DNA from: Climacium dendroides
Taxonomy: Eukaryota > Streptophyta > Bryopsida > Hypnales > Climaciaceae
Direction of reading: 5' to 3'
Length of the DNA: 64,000 nt
Assembly: GCA_950106755.1 (NCBI GenBank)
Contig: OX467091.1
Span: forward strand, 13,099,538 to 13,163,537
Shown: positions 46,120 to 59,559 of the stretch, one piece after another
Layout: every line of letters begins with the position of its first letter
Position numbering within the stretch: position 1 is the first letter of the stretch
Position numbers and translations under genes: made by a program
The notes under the pieces: generated by a model
What the model was told of the DNA's origin: nothing
Seen by the model: the letters and a program-made list of their open reading frames with translations, nothing else
Databases searched by the model: none

Positions 46120-49100
46120 GGATTTGTATACACCTAATCAGCCAAACATCATCTATGAAGGTTATTTGCTCTCTATCCTAAGCAATTACTTCTTTTTGTC
46201 ATCCATAAATTTTTTTGGCCAACTTCCTCAAAATGTCACTCTTATTAGTGATGAAGATTTGAAGAGGTTGGCCACATTAATTTACTTATTGTTGGATGGC
46301 CTTGCCAAGGTCATTCACGTGCAAGAATAAAACTTGGATGATCCTCAGTCTAGTTTATTTGTAGACTTGATGTCATTCACAATGTAGTGGCTTATACACC
46401 AATCTATCCCACTAGGGTACATTTGTCAGAAAGTGCCTTTGTTGGATGATACATGGTAGAAGGTTGTAGAAGATGGACACTACATTTGTCAACTTCTTGG
46501 TTCTTTGACTTTTATGGATGCTGCAACTTTAGGCTCTTATGTTCATCGTCCTCGTTGGTTTTGGACCAACTTGGAATTATCTAACATGCTTTTTGTAGTA
46601 TTTTTTTGAATTACTTAACCTATGGATTACAAAGTAGATGATATGTTAAATGATCAACATGTTCTTTTGACTTTTTTTAAGGATGATACACTATTAGTTG
46701 CATTAGTTGACAAGGTGGGAGCCCCTAGAAGTGCATTGCCTACTTTTAGAACATATTTAGGGGGTTTTGCATTTTAATCTTGTGAAGATCCCATTGTAGA
46801 TGAGTAAGAGTGGGCCATGGACTTTTCTTATAGACACCACAACTACTCATGACCTTAGAAAAGGTCAAAGACTCGTTTTTTTGGACCAAGTTATGGATCT
46901 CAATATTCTAGTGTGTATTGTTGGTACTTGTCTTGCTATTCAACAACATCATGATGGCCAATTGCTTATTTTTAGGACAGAGGCCAATAATCAAAGAGTA
47001 GTGGAGCCACAATCCAAGCTTGACATTGAGGTTGAAGAGCCTAAGGCAATTTTTTGTTTCAAGCAATATGTTGAGGAAGAACTTTAGACTCAATGTATTT
47101 TTCTTGCTTTGGCTTAGAATTTTGGAAAGTTGGAGGTTTAGAGAATACTTCCACAAATAAATGTAGTAACATTTTACTTTTTGATGGTTGTTTCTTGGTA
47201 ATTCATAGACCGGTTATAGTGGAGAATTAAGCCTCTCATTTGGCTTCAAATGTAGATGTTAGGGGATAAACAGTTTCTCTTTTCACAAATTGATAATTAC
47301 ATGCCATGTTGGTACCAAGTGGCAATCCTTCTACGGAAAAGGAGACTAGAAAGTTTGATGATTGGTCATTAGAGTTGGGGTCAAATTTACGTGCGCCTAA
47401 GCACAAAGGGTATAGAAATTTATTTGCTCATATTATAGTTGTTTTGCCACCTTATATGCTAAGTGCATCTAAGAGGGGTGGGTATTCAAGCTTAATGCCA
47501 AAAATTATTAGCATCATGATTGATTGAGCTTTCTAATGGAGAGTATGCTTGTGCTATGGTTATGCTTTCATAGAAGAATATCTTTGACAAATGGACAAAA
47601 AAATCATATATATGGTAACTACATCTAATTAACCATAATTTCAATTTGGACCAATACTTGATGCTGATGCCAAGAGGACTATTTGATGCAATGGGATTTT
47701 CTCAAGTCTTGAATACTTTAGATTTGAAATCTAGTTATCACCAATTGCCACTACTTTTGGAAGATCATGTGATCGAAAAAAACATTGTGAGGAGTTGATC
47801 AAGATAGCAAGGATCAACTCTATTACTAGAAATTTTTCCATTTCATCTCAAGAATGAAATAGTTGAGTTTCAAAGGGTGATGGACTAAGTGTTGGCTAGC
47901 TTACCACTTGCTAGATGCTACATTGATGATTTTATCATCTTTAATACTAGTCCACAAGATCATATCAAACATTTGCAAGAGGTTTTTAGTGGTTGTAGTA
48001 ATGATGACTACTTACATTATAGCAAGTGTAAGTTTTTCCATGATTGATTTTCATATTTGAACCACGTGGTTGTTCTAGAAGGTCTTGATGTGTAGCAAGT
48101 AAAGGTAGATGTTTAATAAAGGACTCCAACACCTAACAATGTATGACTTCATGCATTTCTTAGCTTGGAAAATTATTACTTTTAGTTTGTCAAAACTTTA
48201 GCTTGATTGCCAAGCCTCTCACTATCTTCATAAACAAAGACCAATCATGAACTTGGAGTTGAGAGTGGCATCAAGCGTTTGATACTTTGAAGTAGAGGCT
48301 TGGTTCAACACCATTGTTTTGACGCCTTAATGTTTACAAATCCTTTCACTTGCATATAGATTTGAATGTTTTAGGTTTGAAGCAATATTAACACAAAAAG
48401 AAGGAAGAAAATAGTAGCTTATGCATTTAGAAGCAATAATAGTTTGTAGAATCCAATTGTTCATTGTATGAAAGAGAGTCTCTAGTAGTAGTTTGAGGTA
48501 TTGCACACTTTCAACCTTACTTGTATGGACAACAATTTACTTTGGTGACTAATCATTGGCTTTTGAAATAACTTATAGAGTTAGACAAACTCATTGGCAA
48601 ACTTGCTAAATAGGCATTATTGCTTTAAAAATACGATTTTGAAGTTGTGCATCAAGCAAACATTACCAACTTGAATGCAGATGGACTTTCTCGCAATCTA
48701 AGACAATTAGACGAGGATTTAACTGAGGCAAAATGGTATAAGGCTAGGCTAGCATACAACCACTTCTTTCACATTGCTGTCAAGATTTGTATTTAAGGTC
48801 CTTATTGAGGGTCAAGATGAAGAATTTGACAAGTCTTTTGTTGTTAGTGATGCATGGAAAGACTTTGTAGTCTTGCACAAATGTCAAAAAAGGATGTTTA
48901 GAAATATATACTATAGAATGGGATAGAGCTAATCATGGACTAGCAAGGTTTTGTTGGATAAATGGTTTGTTTTTTCATATGAGGTTAGATGGAAGTAGAC
49001 ATAATGTTCCAAGTCCAAATTAGAAAGCTTCTTTGGTGTGGCAAATGCTTAAGGAGCTTAGATATTTTTAAAGTGTGCATGACACATTCTATATTGCACA

Positions 49101-50240
49101 ACTAATATTGATGGATTAGCATGTATTAACATATTTCCACTTGTGTTTCTTGGTGTAAGGTGTATAACCAAGTTAGGTCAAATTTTAACACCTTATTATC
49201 TTAGTTGAAACCTTTGCCCATCATTGGCTTGGGCTACTATTGGTCTTTAGACTTTACTAAATCACTTATTGTCACTCCACGTGATGGTGGAGCATTCTAT
49301 CAAGTGAACTGAACTTATGAACCTACCCCAAAATTCTTTAGAGTTGTTGGCTAATGTATTTTGGCATGTCTTTTGGAGCATCTAATAAGGTATTAATGGA
49401 TCAAGGAAGAGTTTCTTAATTTGAAGATTTGTGCACTTAGTCCCTTGTAGATTACCACAACACTGCTTGAAATCATCCTAAGGCGGATGACTTGGCTAAG
49501 CATATTGTTTAGACAATCAAATGTAGTTTAAGCAAATATAGATTACTCTATGGAACCACCATGATTGGAATTAAATGTTGCTATGGATTACTATACAATA
49601 TCACTTTAACAAACAAACATCCTTGACTTTTTACAACCTTTACCAATTACCATATAGAAGGGAATATTTTGCACAACTCATTGTAAGAGAATTTTGCCCT
49701 AGTTGTAGAATTGGATGATCCCTTGTGTTTCGATGCAATGTCTACATGATAAATTAGAGTTTTTCAAGAGAGTCATGCCAATGGCTATGGAGAACTTACC
49801 TATTACTCAACATCGTGATACTTTATATTATAGCCACAATTGTAGTGGCACTTATTGACCTCTATTGTAGGGATTTTTTTAAGGGAGATTATATTTATTT
49901 ACAACATGAGGTGCCTATAATTATAGATATCAAAATAGGCTGGCATACTATCCTTTGAAGAAAGGATGTGTAGCATAATAACATTTTTTGGTTGGAAAAC
50001 AAAGACAAACAAGTGTCAAAGCATTAAAAAAAATGTATACTTTGCCATTTTTCCATTGAGGGCATTGTCACCTAGAGTTGGTAGTGGTATCTGATGGTCT
50101 TATTTTTTTGGTTGTGGACATAAAAAAGGTATAACTATTATATTTTTGTATGACTAATTCCAATGTAGTTGACATATGGCATGATTGATGTCGGCCTTAT
50201 CAACTTTGCCTATACGGGATTGGATTTGTCCTTGTTGGAG
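46120..50240 (+). pseudogene. Decayed Ty3/gypsy retrotransposon polyprotein
   Basis: Pieces of pol appear in the right order across frames with many stops. Reverse transcriptase: NTLDLKSSYHQLP at about 47709-47748 and CYIDDFIIF with the catalytic Asp pair at 47916-47942. RNase H: VAYAFRSNN near 48413-48440 and ADGLSRN near 48676-48700. Integrase: a MVEHSIK segment near 49275-49300 and NHPKADDLAK-like text near 49460-49500. The C-terminal end near 50050-50240 keeps a short block matching the tail I associate with this plant/algal gypsy lineage. Frequent stops, frameshifts and loss of CpG mark an old methylated copy. No intact frame longer than about 95 codons remains. Confidence 0.85.
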
Positions 50241-50249
50241 ATCTTCAAG

Positions 50250-53200
50250 TCATGCTTTATCTTTAGACAATCACAGAAGAAGTCTAAGAAGACAAACCAC
50301 TTATGTTCATGATGGCATCATGAGAGACTAGGTGCCAAATGCATGGTACAAAAGGCAAGAGTTTGAATTTGGATTGATATTGAAATTTGGCATCAAAAAC
50401 TTGTTGAAGGTGATTAAGGATGGAAATTACATTGGCTTTTAGCCTATAATCTCTTGTCATGCCACGTTGAACTTACTTTTGTACATATCAACCAATCCAT
50501 AATCTTAACCTAGATATAGAGAAATGTTGTGTAGTTATTTCATCGTGACATTTGGATTCAACTACATTTATTATGTAGTCCTAGCTATTTGTCAAGGTGA
50601 CATTACTAGCTAAGAGGGCACTTGAAAGGGTGCTTTTTATGCTCTCTTGTATTGATTTTGATTGATGTTTTGACTAATAATTGTGGATACACCATGTGTT
50701 GTGTGTTATTTTTCGAGTTAAGATGGTTTCTTTAGCCCATGTTGTAGTTTTAGGGAGTCCTTAGTCTTTGAGAAATAGAGTCTTTGTTCATGTAGAAGTA
50801 AATTTCTTGTTCTTGTCTACTTAGGCTTGAGGTACTTATGCTTAGTTGAAGCTTCCTTGACTTATCATTCTTGTCAAATCAAGCTTTGTATGTGTTTTAA
50901 AATTTAAAATAGTAATTTAAATTTTCACCCGAAAATTTGAGTTTCTTTTTACAAATATTAAATGTGTGACTTCATCTTTGAAAAATAGAACCAAAAAATT
51001 TCACTAATAAATAGCAAAGAAATAGATGATATCGAGTGAGGAACTTTCACCCTTAAAGAATAAGTCCATAACCATTGATTTCAAGCCTCTCTATTCATTA
51101 CTATATTTGCTATTATTTTGTAATCAAATATGAATGAAAATAGTTATATTTATTTTTTAGAGATGAATTCATTTCTACTATAGTTCATAAAATTTTCAAC
51201 TTTTTTGGAAATTTTGAAATTATTATAAATTTTTTAAGAAAAAAATGAAAAAAATCCATATGAAATACAAAAATATTTTTAAAAAAATTGAAATTTTCAA
51301 TATAGATTTATATTAAAGTGTATAACATTATTGTATAAACCAAATTTATGTTGTTAATATAAAATTAAAAAATCAACAAACCATAGTTATAAGCCTAAAG
51401 TTCATAATGATATAAAATATTCAAATCTAAGATTTAAAAAAATTCCAATTGTAATAGGAACTAAACTTGATAAACTTCATTTCATTAGTTGAATTCAAGT
51501 TCAAAAAGTATCATTTTTATGGCTAAAATTCACCTCAAGAATAAATAGCAAGAAATGGCCAAAATACACTATAATAGTGATCTATAGATTAACCCTTAAA
51601 ATGACAAACTGGTAATTTTAGAAATCATCCATTTTGATACCATGGGAATCATTGATTAAAAAAAATCCAAAAGCACTCATTGGAAGTCAAAGTACTATAG
51701 GTGATCTTTCCTTTTCACACAAAATTTTGAGGATGAATAGTTGCACTTTTGTCCTATACTAAAAAATTATCATCCATCAGCCCCAATTGTCTGCCTCAAC
51801 ATGTAAAGGCTAGCCATCTTCTTCTTAAAAATTTGTAATATTATTCACTAAAGATACACTCAAATAACCTCTAAAAAATATGGATGAATTTTTTTTTCTT
51901 CCATCCTACAAGTTTAGGTGACCTTATTTATCAAACAAAAACATCCATAACATCCTACATAATGACCTACTTCAAATTTTAAGAAGGATGCAAAGATTGA
52001 AAGTGGACAATGGATGAAAGAGAATCCTACCATTTAGAAGAGAACTAAATATATAAATTCATCCTTGAAATTTTGTGCAAAAAGGGGAAGTTTTGCACAA
52101 TCATGCGATCTCCATTGTATTTTGTTTTTTGTTTTTTTTAACCTTGGAGTGCTGCAAGCACTATTCTATGGTGTTTCAATGACAATACTGTAAGATGGAA
52201 AGAATCCAAAAGTAGGTTTTCATCCATAAGAGTATTTAATTGAGTTTGTAATCTTGCAAGTGCTTGTCTTCACATAAATGAGAAGTTAGTAAAAAAAACG
52301 GATCATAAAATATGTTATTTTAGTGTATTTGGGAAAAAAGTTGTTCTTTGTTCCAAATCTGAAATTTCTCCACAAAAATGATATTTTTTGAATTTGAATC
52401 TAACTAATAAAATGAAGTTTATCTACTTTAATTTCTACTCCAATTTGAATTTTGAAAACATTCCTAATATTGAATATTTTATTACAATTTGAACTTTGGA
52501 TGTATTTTCAATGTCTATTATTTTCTAATTATATAATGACACGGAAATTGAGTTTACATGATGATGTTAGTCATTGTAGTATACACATGGTGAAATTTTC
52601 AGATTTTTTGAAAAAATTTACTATTTGATGTGATTTTTCTTCACTAAATCTTCAAAAATTGTCACAAAATCAATCTTCCAAAAAAAATCTAAATTTTTTG
52701 TGAAGTACAGAAACACGTAATATCATCTCTGAAAAATAAATATAAAATTTTTCATACATATCTAGTTGCAAAATGACCGCAGACTGAGTGATGGGCAGTG
52801 AGGTTTAATTTGAAATCAATGGTCATGGGTCCATCATTTAGGGGTTAAATAGATGATTCACGCAGACCAAGAAGGATGATTTCCACGGTGACAAGTCCCA
52901 GCTCCCAAACAATAAGAAGCTTACCAACTCTACATTCTCACTCCCCTAGAAAACACCGCAAAATTATTAGAAATGGATACTTTATTGCAATGCCAAGATG
53001 GGGAAATAGACCCATCTTTCAAAATATACAGTGGTACGAAATTTGGCTTGTACGATGAAAGCCTACACTTTAGTGTATACCTATAGTGAATCGAGATCAC
53101 AAAATTGCATTAGAAGTGGTTGCCACTATTCCATCCCAATCAAGCTCAGTGACATTGTGAAACTCCTAATTCCGCAATCTCCTCGTCTCTCTAAGCACTG

Positions 53201-53300
53201 TTCTTTCCACGATTCAACATTCCGTATGGATGGATATTTAAATTATTTCTTAGATACTCAAGCTAAGGAATCGAAATATACTCCCAGTCCAGAACATGTT
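50250..53300. other. AT-rich gene desert before eIF1
   Basis: The first few hundred bases may hold the 3' LTR of the gypsy relic (from about 50620), but it could not be confirmed. The motif at 52851-52895 is a copy of the dispersed motif also found at 23852 and 30811. No gene was recognised until the eIF1 3' end. Confidence 0.45.
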
Positions 53301-53311
53301 CTTGCACTGGC

Positions 53312-54624
53312 TTAAAACCCGTGAATTTTGATCAGGTCCTTTCTCACAATTCCCGCCTGCACACAATAAATGAGAGAAGGTTATTACATGTAACAGCAAC
53401 AGTAAAAACAGCATTGAAATTGTTCATAGAATGGAGTCCACTATAGGACACGTAAACAACTCCCCCAAATGTAATGCATCCCTACATAGAACATGCACTG
53501 CAAGTTTCCTGAACAGTAATCCACCCTCAACAAATGCAGAAAGGAAAAGACCCAAGCATCACCAACATCAGAAGATGTACGAATCGTCTAACTAAACAAC
53601 CAAAAGATTTAAGAGAGAACCTAAATTTGACCACAAATTATTAAAAATAAGTTTGATGATCAATCTAAAGAGTTACTAGGATACACCTTATCCGCCGTAC
53701 AGTCCAATTCTAGGTGAACAAACAGAAATCCCCCAATAGAGGAAAATAAGAGTGGTCCGGAAAAGAAGGTGCCAGGTTAATATCCTACCTGGACGAGAAA
53801 ATTTGAGACATTCTTGCGCTGGTCACCCTGGAGCTGGATGACCTGACCCAGTTCAGTGTCCTGAATCACCACCCCGTTGCAACAAAACTCCTTCTTCAGA
53901 TCCTTCAGGATCTTATTGTAATTGAACTCCTTCGTCAGTCCTTGAACGGTCGTCAAGCTCTTTCGTCCATTCCTCTGTTGCACCCTAACATGCACATAGC
54001 CACTTTTTTTGGAGCCTAACTCGCTGTCCACAACATTCGCATCGGCGAACGGATCTGTACATCCCATCCACACATCGCATCTCAGTACAAACGAAACAAC
54101 CAGTAATCAACACAAACACAAACAAACCAAAAAGTGCACCCGCTATACCAATAAAATAGAAACCAACATAACAACACATCGCACAACGCAAGCAATCTCC
54201 AGACCAAAACCCGCAGGCCACCCTTCCAAAACAAAAGAGAATCCAGAAACTCTGTTTCCGATCGACTTCGCAAATACGTTTCTCAAAAATATACAACCAA
54301 AACAGCTATCCCAATTACTTCCTATACCTCAAACTTCATCACGAACTCTATCATCAAGACGAATAACGTTGGAATCATCAATTTCGTTAAATTGGCGCGA
54401 TTCGGGCACTATAAATGAGGACAAACATCTTCAAAAAGCTCTAAAATCTTGGACAAGTACAGATTTATGCTTCAGGCTGCGCGTTCTGAAAGTGCCAAAG
54501 TGGCGAAATACAACCAGATTACCGAAATTGACGTTTGCAAGAAAGCACACAGTCAACACAAGCAAGAGAGAGTGAGAAGCGCACCAAAAGAGGCCGGAAT
54601 CTGCGTGTCCCACAACTGCAGCAT
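53312..54624 (-). CDS. EIF1: Translation initiation factor eIF1 (SUI1), three exons
   Basis: Minus-strand exons 54624-54585, 54054-53789 and 53356-53312 join through GT-AG introns (phases 1 and 0) to 351 bases, 116 codons plus TAA, close to the usual plant eIF1 length. eIF1 sits near the P site of the 40S subunit and enforces correct AUG choice and scanning. The protein begins MLQLWDTQIPASFDPFADA. The SUI1 domain follows with VHVRVQQRNGRKSLTTVQGL, KILKDLKKEFCCNG, ELGQVIQLQGDQRKNV and the end IVRKDLIKIHGF. The N-terminal exon is short (13 codons) and was located by its match to the conserved T-Q-P--FDPFADA pattern; LQLW differs from the SDLD/SELD-type start of other plants, so the first residues are slightly less certain. 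Confidence 0.95.
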
Positions 54625-54689
54625 GAACCCCGACGTGCCTGACTGCTTTTGCAAAGGACCTGTAATTTTGGCGAGCGTTCTAAACTCGG

Positions 54690-54770
54690 GCGAAACTCTG
54701 GTATCCCAAACTAGATCGAACTCTGGTGATTCAAACTAGAGCGAAACCCTGATGCCTCAAACACGCTTCA
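54690..54770 (-). repeat. Three diverged 25-29-base repeats in the eIF1 leader
   Basis: On the plus strand gcgaaactctggtatccc, tcgaactctggtgattc and gcgaaaccctgatgcctc precede caaacta or caaacac at about 54699, 54727 and 54751. They lie between the likely start of transcription and the start codon. Confidence 0.6.
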
Positions 54771-54832
54771 AACGCAGCCCAGAAACTCGAAAGAGAAAGC
54801 AATTGATACTGAGGGAATTGTGAGAGCGCGGG

Positions 54833-54840
54833 TTTAAATA
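54833..54840 (-). promoter_or_regulatory. TATA-like box (tatttaaa) of eIF1
   Basis: The minus strand reads tctatttaaacccgcg about 210 bases upstream of the start codon. The spacing would place the start of transcription near 54805. Confidence 0.5.
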
Positions 54841-55014
54841 GAAAATCTGAGGTCGGCGGACTGCGTGGGGTGAACTTGCAGACGAAGACGGCGACGCGGT
54901 GACGAGCGTTGGCGGGCAGAAAAGTTGGAGAGGCAGGACAAGTGGATTGAGGCAAGTGGAGTAAGCAAGTTGGAGTTCAAGGAAGGAGGGCCGCTGGAAG
55001 CTGCGGAGGTGGAT

Positions 55015-55125
55015 CGGGCCGAGCCGGAGTGGCTGGGTTTGGGGAGGTGTGGTTCGGACCGATCCGGAGTAGCTTGGCTTGGGAGGTCTGGTTTGGTCCG
55101 ATCCGGGAGAGTTGGAGGTAACGGA
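55015..55125. repeat. Two-copy GC-rich tandem repeat upstream of eIF1
   Basis: A unit of about 45 bases (ggagt-gct-ggtttggg and gg-tcggaccgatccgg) is present twice at about 55028 and 55065. It is unusually G-rich for this region and lies upstream of the eIF1 promoter. Confidence 0.6.
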
Positions 55126-57427
55126 GGCGTACGTCCGGTTTATTACGGGCAGTGGGATGGATTTAGTTCGTCAAAGAATGGGGGCTAGACTAACTTTTGT
55201 TCGTGGCAATAGTGCATGTGACATTAATTTATTAGTCACACTATTTTGGATTAAGGTAGGAGGTCCTTAAATCGACTAGGTTCTAAATGCGTCCCCTATC
55301 TAAAAATGGGTGATATATTCCTTAAAATATCTATTACTGTCATTGATGAGGTAGGTAGGCTTAAATGAGCGATTTATAGACCTCCTATCTTAGTGCTTAT
55401 TGGAGATTGAAATATTGTTGTGTTGTACCAATTAAAAACAAATAAAATTGTAGTGGTACTAATTTTTTAAATGATGCTGATTTCACCCCTTGTTAATAGA
55501 ACAAATCATTAAAAGAAGATTTTTATATGTTACTTTAAACTCTAATATTTTTTTGGTAATATTTAATATTCTACAATCCATGCAAGCAAAAAAAATTTCA
55601 TACATTTTCATATGAAATTGAATAATAATTTGTTTTTTAAAAATTTCTTTTAGTGCTCAATGCATTGGAAATAACAATTTTCAATGGTTTAGGTGGGATA
55701 CGATCTTGGATATTTTAAATTTTATGGCCACAAATTTTTTTAAACAAATTGGTTGACACATTTGAAGTGAATGGTGTGGAAATAGTTTTAGGATAATCTA
55801 ATTGTACGGATAAAAAGAAAATTTAATCTTCTATTCAAAGCCAAAAATTAGGAAAAATCCAATGTACTTTTGAGAATGGCTATGGTTCCAAATACATTCG
55901 AGAAAAAATAGAATTAGTCTATATGCTCCAATTATATAAAGTTCATATCCACTAATTTTTCTCAATTCTAAATCTCACAAACTTATTCCATTTGATATAT
56001 ATTTCTCCTATATCTTTTTTCAAAATTGGCCACTAGTTGAATCACAATATTCCCACCATTTGCAAAAATTGTCTTAATTGCATTTTGAAAGAGATTGAAT
56101 GTTTTCTTTGAAGGGTAAATTAAACTTTGGTTGTATATATCCTTTGACTCCAAAAAGTTTCAAAGGGGATGTTGTAGGCTTTTAGAAAAAATTTGAAGGC
56201 AATGTAACTTGCCATCTTTTTTGGAGTAATAAAGTTATTTAATCCAAAAAAGATATAAATTATAGATGTAATGTCATTTATTCATTAAAATTTGAGTGCA
56301 TTTAATAAAAATAACCACCTTTGAACAGAAAAAAATCTTAAGGTATAGGGGCATATTTATACAATTGTGTTGTACCACCAATTAAGCACTCAATTTAGAA
56401 GGTTAGTCCATAAAAGACATTGAGATTGTCCAATTTTTCAAAAACATGAAAATGTGTTATAATGAGTAATTTAGGGGACAATTGATACTTTGGATTTCTC
56501 ACAATGATTTTGTATTGAACAAAAAATGATAAAGCTCACAAAAAACAAAAACATTTAGGCTAGTTTTCTAAATTATAGCCATATTGCTTGAGGAGAAAAT
56601 ACTAGTAAAATCAAGAAAGGACTTCTGTACTAAATGTTGCTTTTGTGTATTTTGACAATGATTGGAATATATCATTATCTACAAATAGGGTCACAAGGTT
56701 TCTTGGTTCAAAACTTGTTTAGCCATGCCTTCAATTGTTTTGTCAGTGACCTTTCTTTAAATGCTTTTTTTTTTCGTAGTTTTTTTGCCATTGAAATCAA
56801 ATTTAATGTATATTAAAAAAATTAGTCAATTCAACCTTTAACCTACAAATAGTCTAGAGACTTATTTTATTCCTGCGTTTCCAAATCCTATCTACAACCA
56901 CATTCACATTGCACATTGCACTTAGGGTTTGGTGAGAGGAAGTCCAATTACTCAAACCCTTTCTTGTCCAAATGGTTGGATGGGAGGTCTGATTTTTCAT
57001 TTTTCTAATTTTTTAAACTTTAAACTTTTACTTGCATATCATTGATTAAATGTTTTATTTGTTTAATTTCTCAACTATCCACTATCAATAAACTAATATT
57101 ATTGTTTTCCTAAAATAGAGTCTCATGGTCACACCATTCTTCTTTTTTATTTCTTTTAGAATGTTTAAAATCCAGATCTTCCAATGTATTATTTTTGAAT
57201 GAATCAATAAGTAGGGCATTAAAAATCTTGTTGGCTTCATAGAATTGCTAGAACTATCCTATAGCATATGCATTCAACCCTCCACTTTCATTGTACTATC
57301 ATTAGTTGAAGACACCTTAAAGTTTTCAAATGAAGCTAAATTTTTTAGTTCTATATCTTTATGTTTAGGAATTTTTTTATTTAAAATTCTCCTTCCTAAT
57401 AAAAAAATTATGTTTTCATCGTACATT

Positions 57428-57906
57428 AAATAATCAAAACCTTCAACAAAAACCCTCAACTTGAATAAGAGAAACCAACTAAGTGCCTATTCAAATTGTA
57501 TCAAATTTTGCATTTATCAAAAATTTACCTATAGGCAAATAAATCATAAGGAAAACTTTCCCAGAATTCACCGGAAGGTCTTTCAATGATCATAGAAATT
57601 AAACAAGGCCTTCCCATGATATATTGGAAAGCTTTCATTATGAGCGTTAGGGGAACTCTTCTAACTCATAAAAATGATTCTTTTAATGTTTATATCAATT
57701 GAAACCATACACCCCAAATAGTATCAATCTACCGGCTACATTGTGAAATATAGAAATATACAGACCAAACTAAACTAATACAAATAAATAAACCAATTCA
57801 ACTAAGATCATTGACAAAACTTAGTTGGTTTCTCTTATTCAAGTTTGAGAGTTTGATTAGGTTTTCAATGCAAACCAATTCAACTAAGATCATTGACAAA
57901 ACTTCA
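57428..57906. repeat. Nested inverted and direct repeats
   Basis: The reverse complement of 57820-57872 matches 57428-57483 (aacttgaataagagaaacca landmark). A direct repeat of about 31 bases (accaattcaactaagatcat and onwards) starts near 57791 and 57874. Confidence 0.75.
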
Positions 57907-58259
57907 CAAATCCTTCAACACAATTATCCGTTTCCACCACTATCATGATAACCAAAAATAGAAAATATTTTTGCCATATCCATCTAAAATTCCTCCTCTA
58001 AACTTCAAAAAGAAAGAACACCTCAAACCACGAACTTTGATTATAAAATGTTGAAGCAAACAAAAAATTATGAATACATTGCAATGAACACATATCTGCA
58101 ATGTTCACTATAAAGCCACACAATAGTATCAAAATCCAATTTCTTTCTCAAAAGGTTGAAACCATATTCTCATTGAATATTCCTCTTTCATTAATTATCC
58201 AAATTCTAAAGAAAAATCCACCTTCTTCAACTAGTTACCATGATCGGCTAGATTTTTGA

Positions 58260-58700
58260 CTTCAAATCTTCTTAACTTAAAATTTTGCATTATTGGTTTG
58301 ATTTTCTAATTTTTATCTTCAAGAATTGAGTTGAGAATTTAGGGAGAAAAATTCACCAAAAAAGTATTTAATTTTCACTCATTAAAAAATTATTAAGTAG
58401 AAGTAGGTTCAAGATTGAAGGAAAAACTAAACTATTAATAGCTCTAAGATAGAATTCAAGCCCAATAATACTAATAGTGAGAGTATTTTAGCAAGAAAAC
58501 TTAAACTTCCCTAACAATGTTTTTTGAAAAATTGTAAAAATTGCATTCAAAAATGAATTCTATAAGTTGTTTTTTCAAGAAGATGCATAGCTTGCCCCAA
58601 CAAATTATTGTCTATAACTTTCTCATCACTAGTCCAAATAGAATGAATCAAAGCTTGAGATGTAAACAAAAATATAATCTTTGAGAAAAAAAATAAAAAT
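58260..58700. repeat. Fourth copy of the desert repeat family
   Basis: Landmarks gaattgagttgaga, ataatactaatagtgaga and gaatgaatcaaagctt match the 9.5-10.8 kb copies in order, with strong divergence. Confidence 0.6.
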
Positions 58701-59364
58701 TAAAAAAATTAAACTTTTTGTGACTTTTTTTGGACTACCCTTTCAGCTGCTTTTTGGACATCATGGAGATTCCTCCTTTTCCAATTGTCAATCTTCAATT
58801 GTCAATCTTGGTATCTCTTGTCAAATGTAAGAGGCTTTTTGTTAGATGTTTGTAAAATTTGAGCCACGTATTAATTCTAGCCCAACTCTGCCACGCAATG
58901 GGATTAACATTCATGAGGAAGAACCTTAAATGTTTTTATAAAAGAATCCAATTTTAAAATTATTTATTGTGCAAAGACATCATTTTCTTCCCGAAGGCGT
59001 GGACAGGGGCGTGGTTTGGAGAGCCTGCACTAAGTGCAAGATTCTCTTACCATTGATCCTAATCCATTGCTCATAAACCACTTGCTCATAAACCACTGTT
59101 TTTCCTCGACCCCTCAACAGAGAGGAGCGCAAAACAATTACTTTAGGGCTCCCTTATCACCGCAAGCAGTAAGTTGATGGCATAGGCCAAAGGAACTTCT
59201 GCAACATGGGTTTGCAACTTGACCCGCAGCGATACCGGTGTCAAGCCTGATTATCTGGCTTTGATTGAGGATGCCCTAAACATTTATAATACAATGGATA
59301 AGGGTGAGTTCTCACAACTGCCAAGAATGCTATTTTAAGGATTAAGAAGGCATATATCCGGGTT

Positions 59365-59540
59365 TTTTCCAACATACCTCTGTTGCAAAATTAGAAGGGC
59401 CAACATCCATTTTTCTTCCAACATACCTCTGTTGCAAAATTAGAAGAGCCAACATCCATTTTTCTTCCAGCCGGCACCCCTCTTGCAAAATTAGAAGGGC
59501 CAACATCCATTTTTCTTCCAGCGCACCTGTGTTGCAAAAT
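59365..59540. repeat. Minisatellite of about 59 bp, three copies plus a partial one
   Basis: Units share gttgcaaaattagaagggcc followed by aacatccatttttcttccag, with repeats near 59382, 59440 and 59499. The minus strand shows a matching EEKWMLALLILQ peptide repeat, which follows from the DNA repeat. Confidence 0.9.
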
Positions 59541-59559
59541 TTGAAATCACACAGTTGAT

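Larger units (their letters stand above)
55270..59040. other. AT-rich gene desert
   Basis: No gene was recognised. Repeats in it include an inverted pair at 57428-57483 / 57820-57872, a direct pair at 57791 and 57874, and a copy of the desert repeat family at 58260-58690. Confidence 0.5.
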
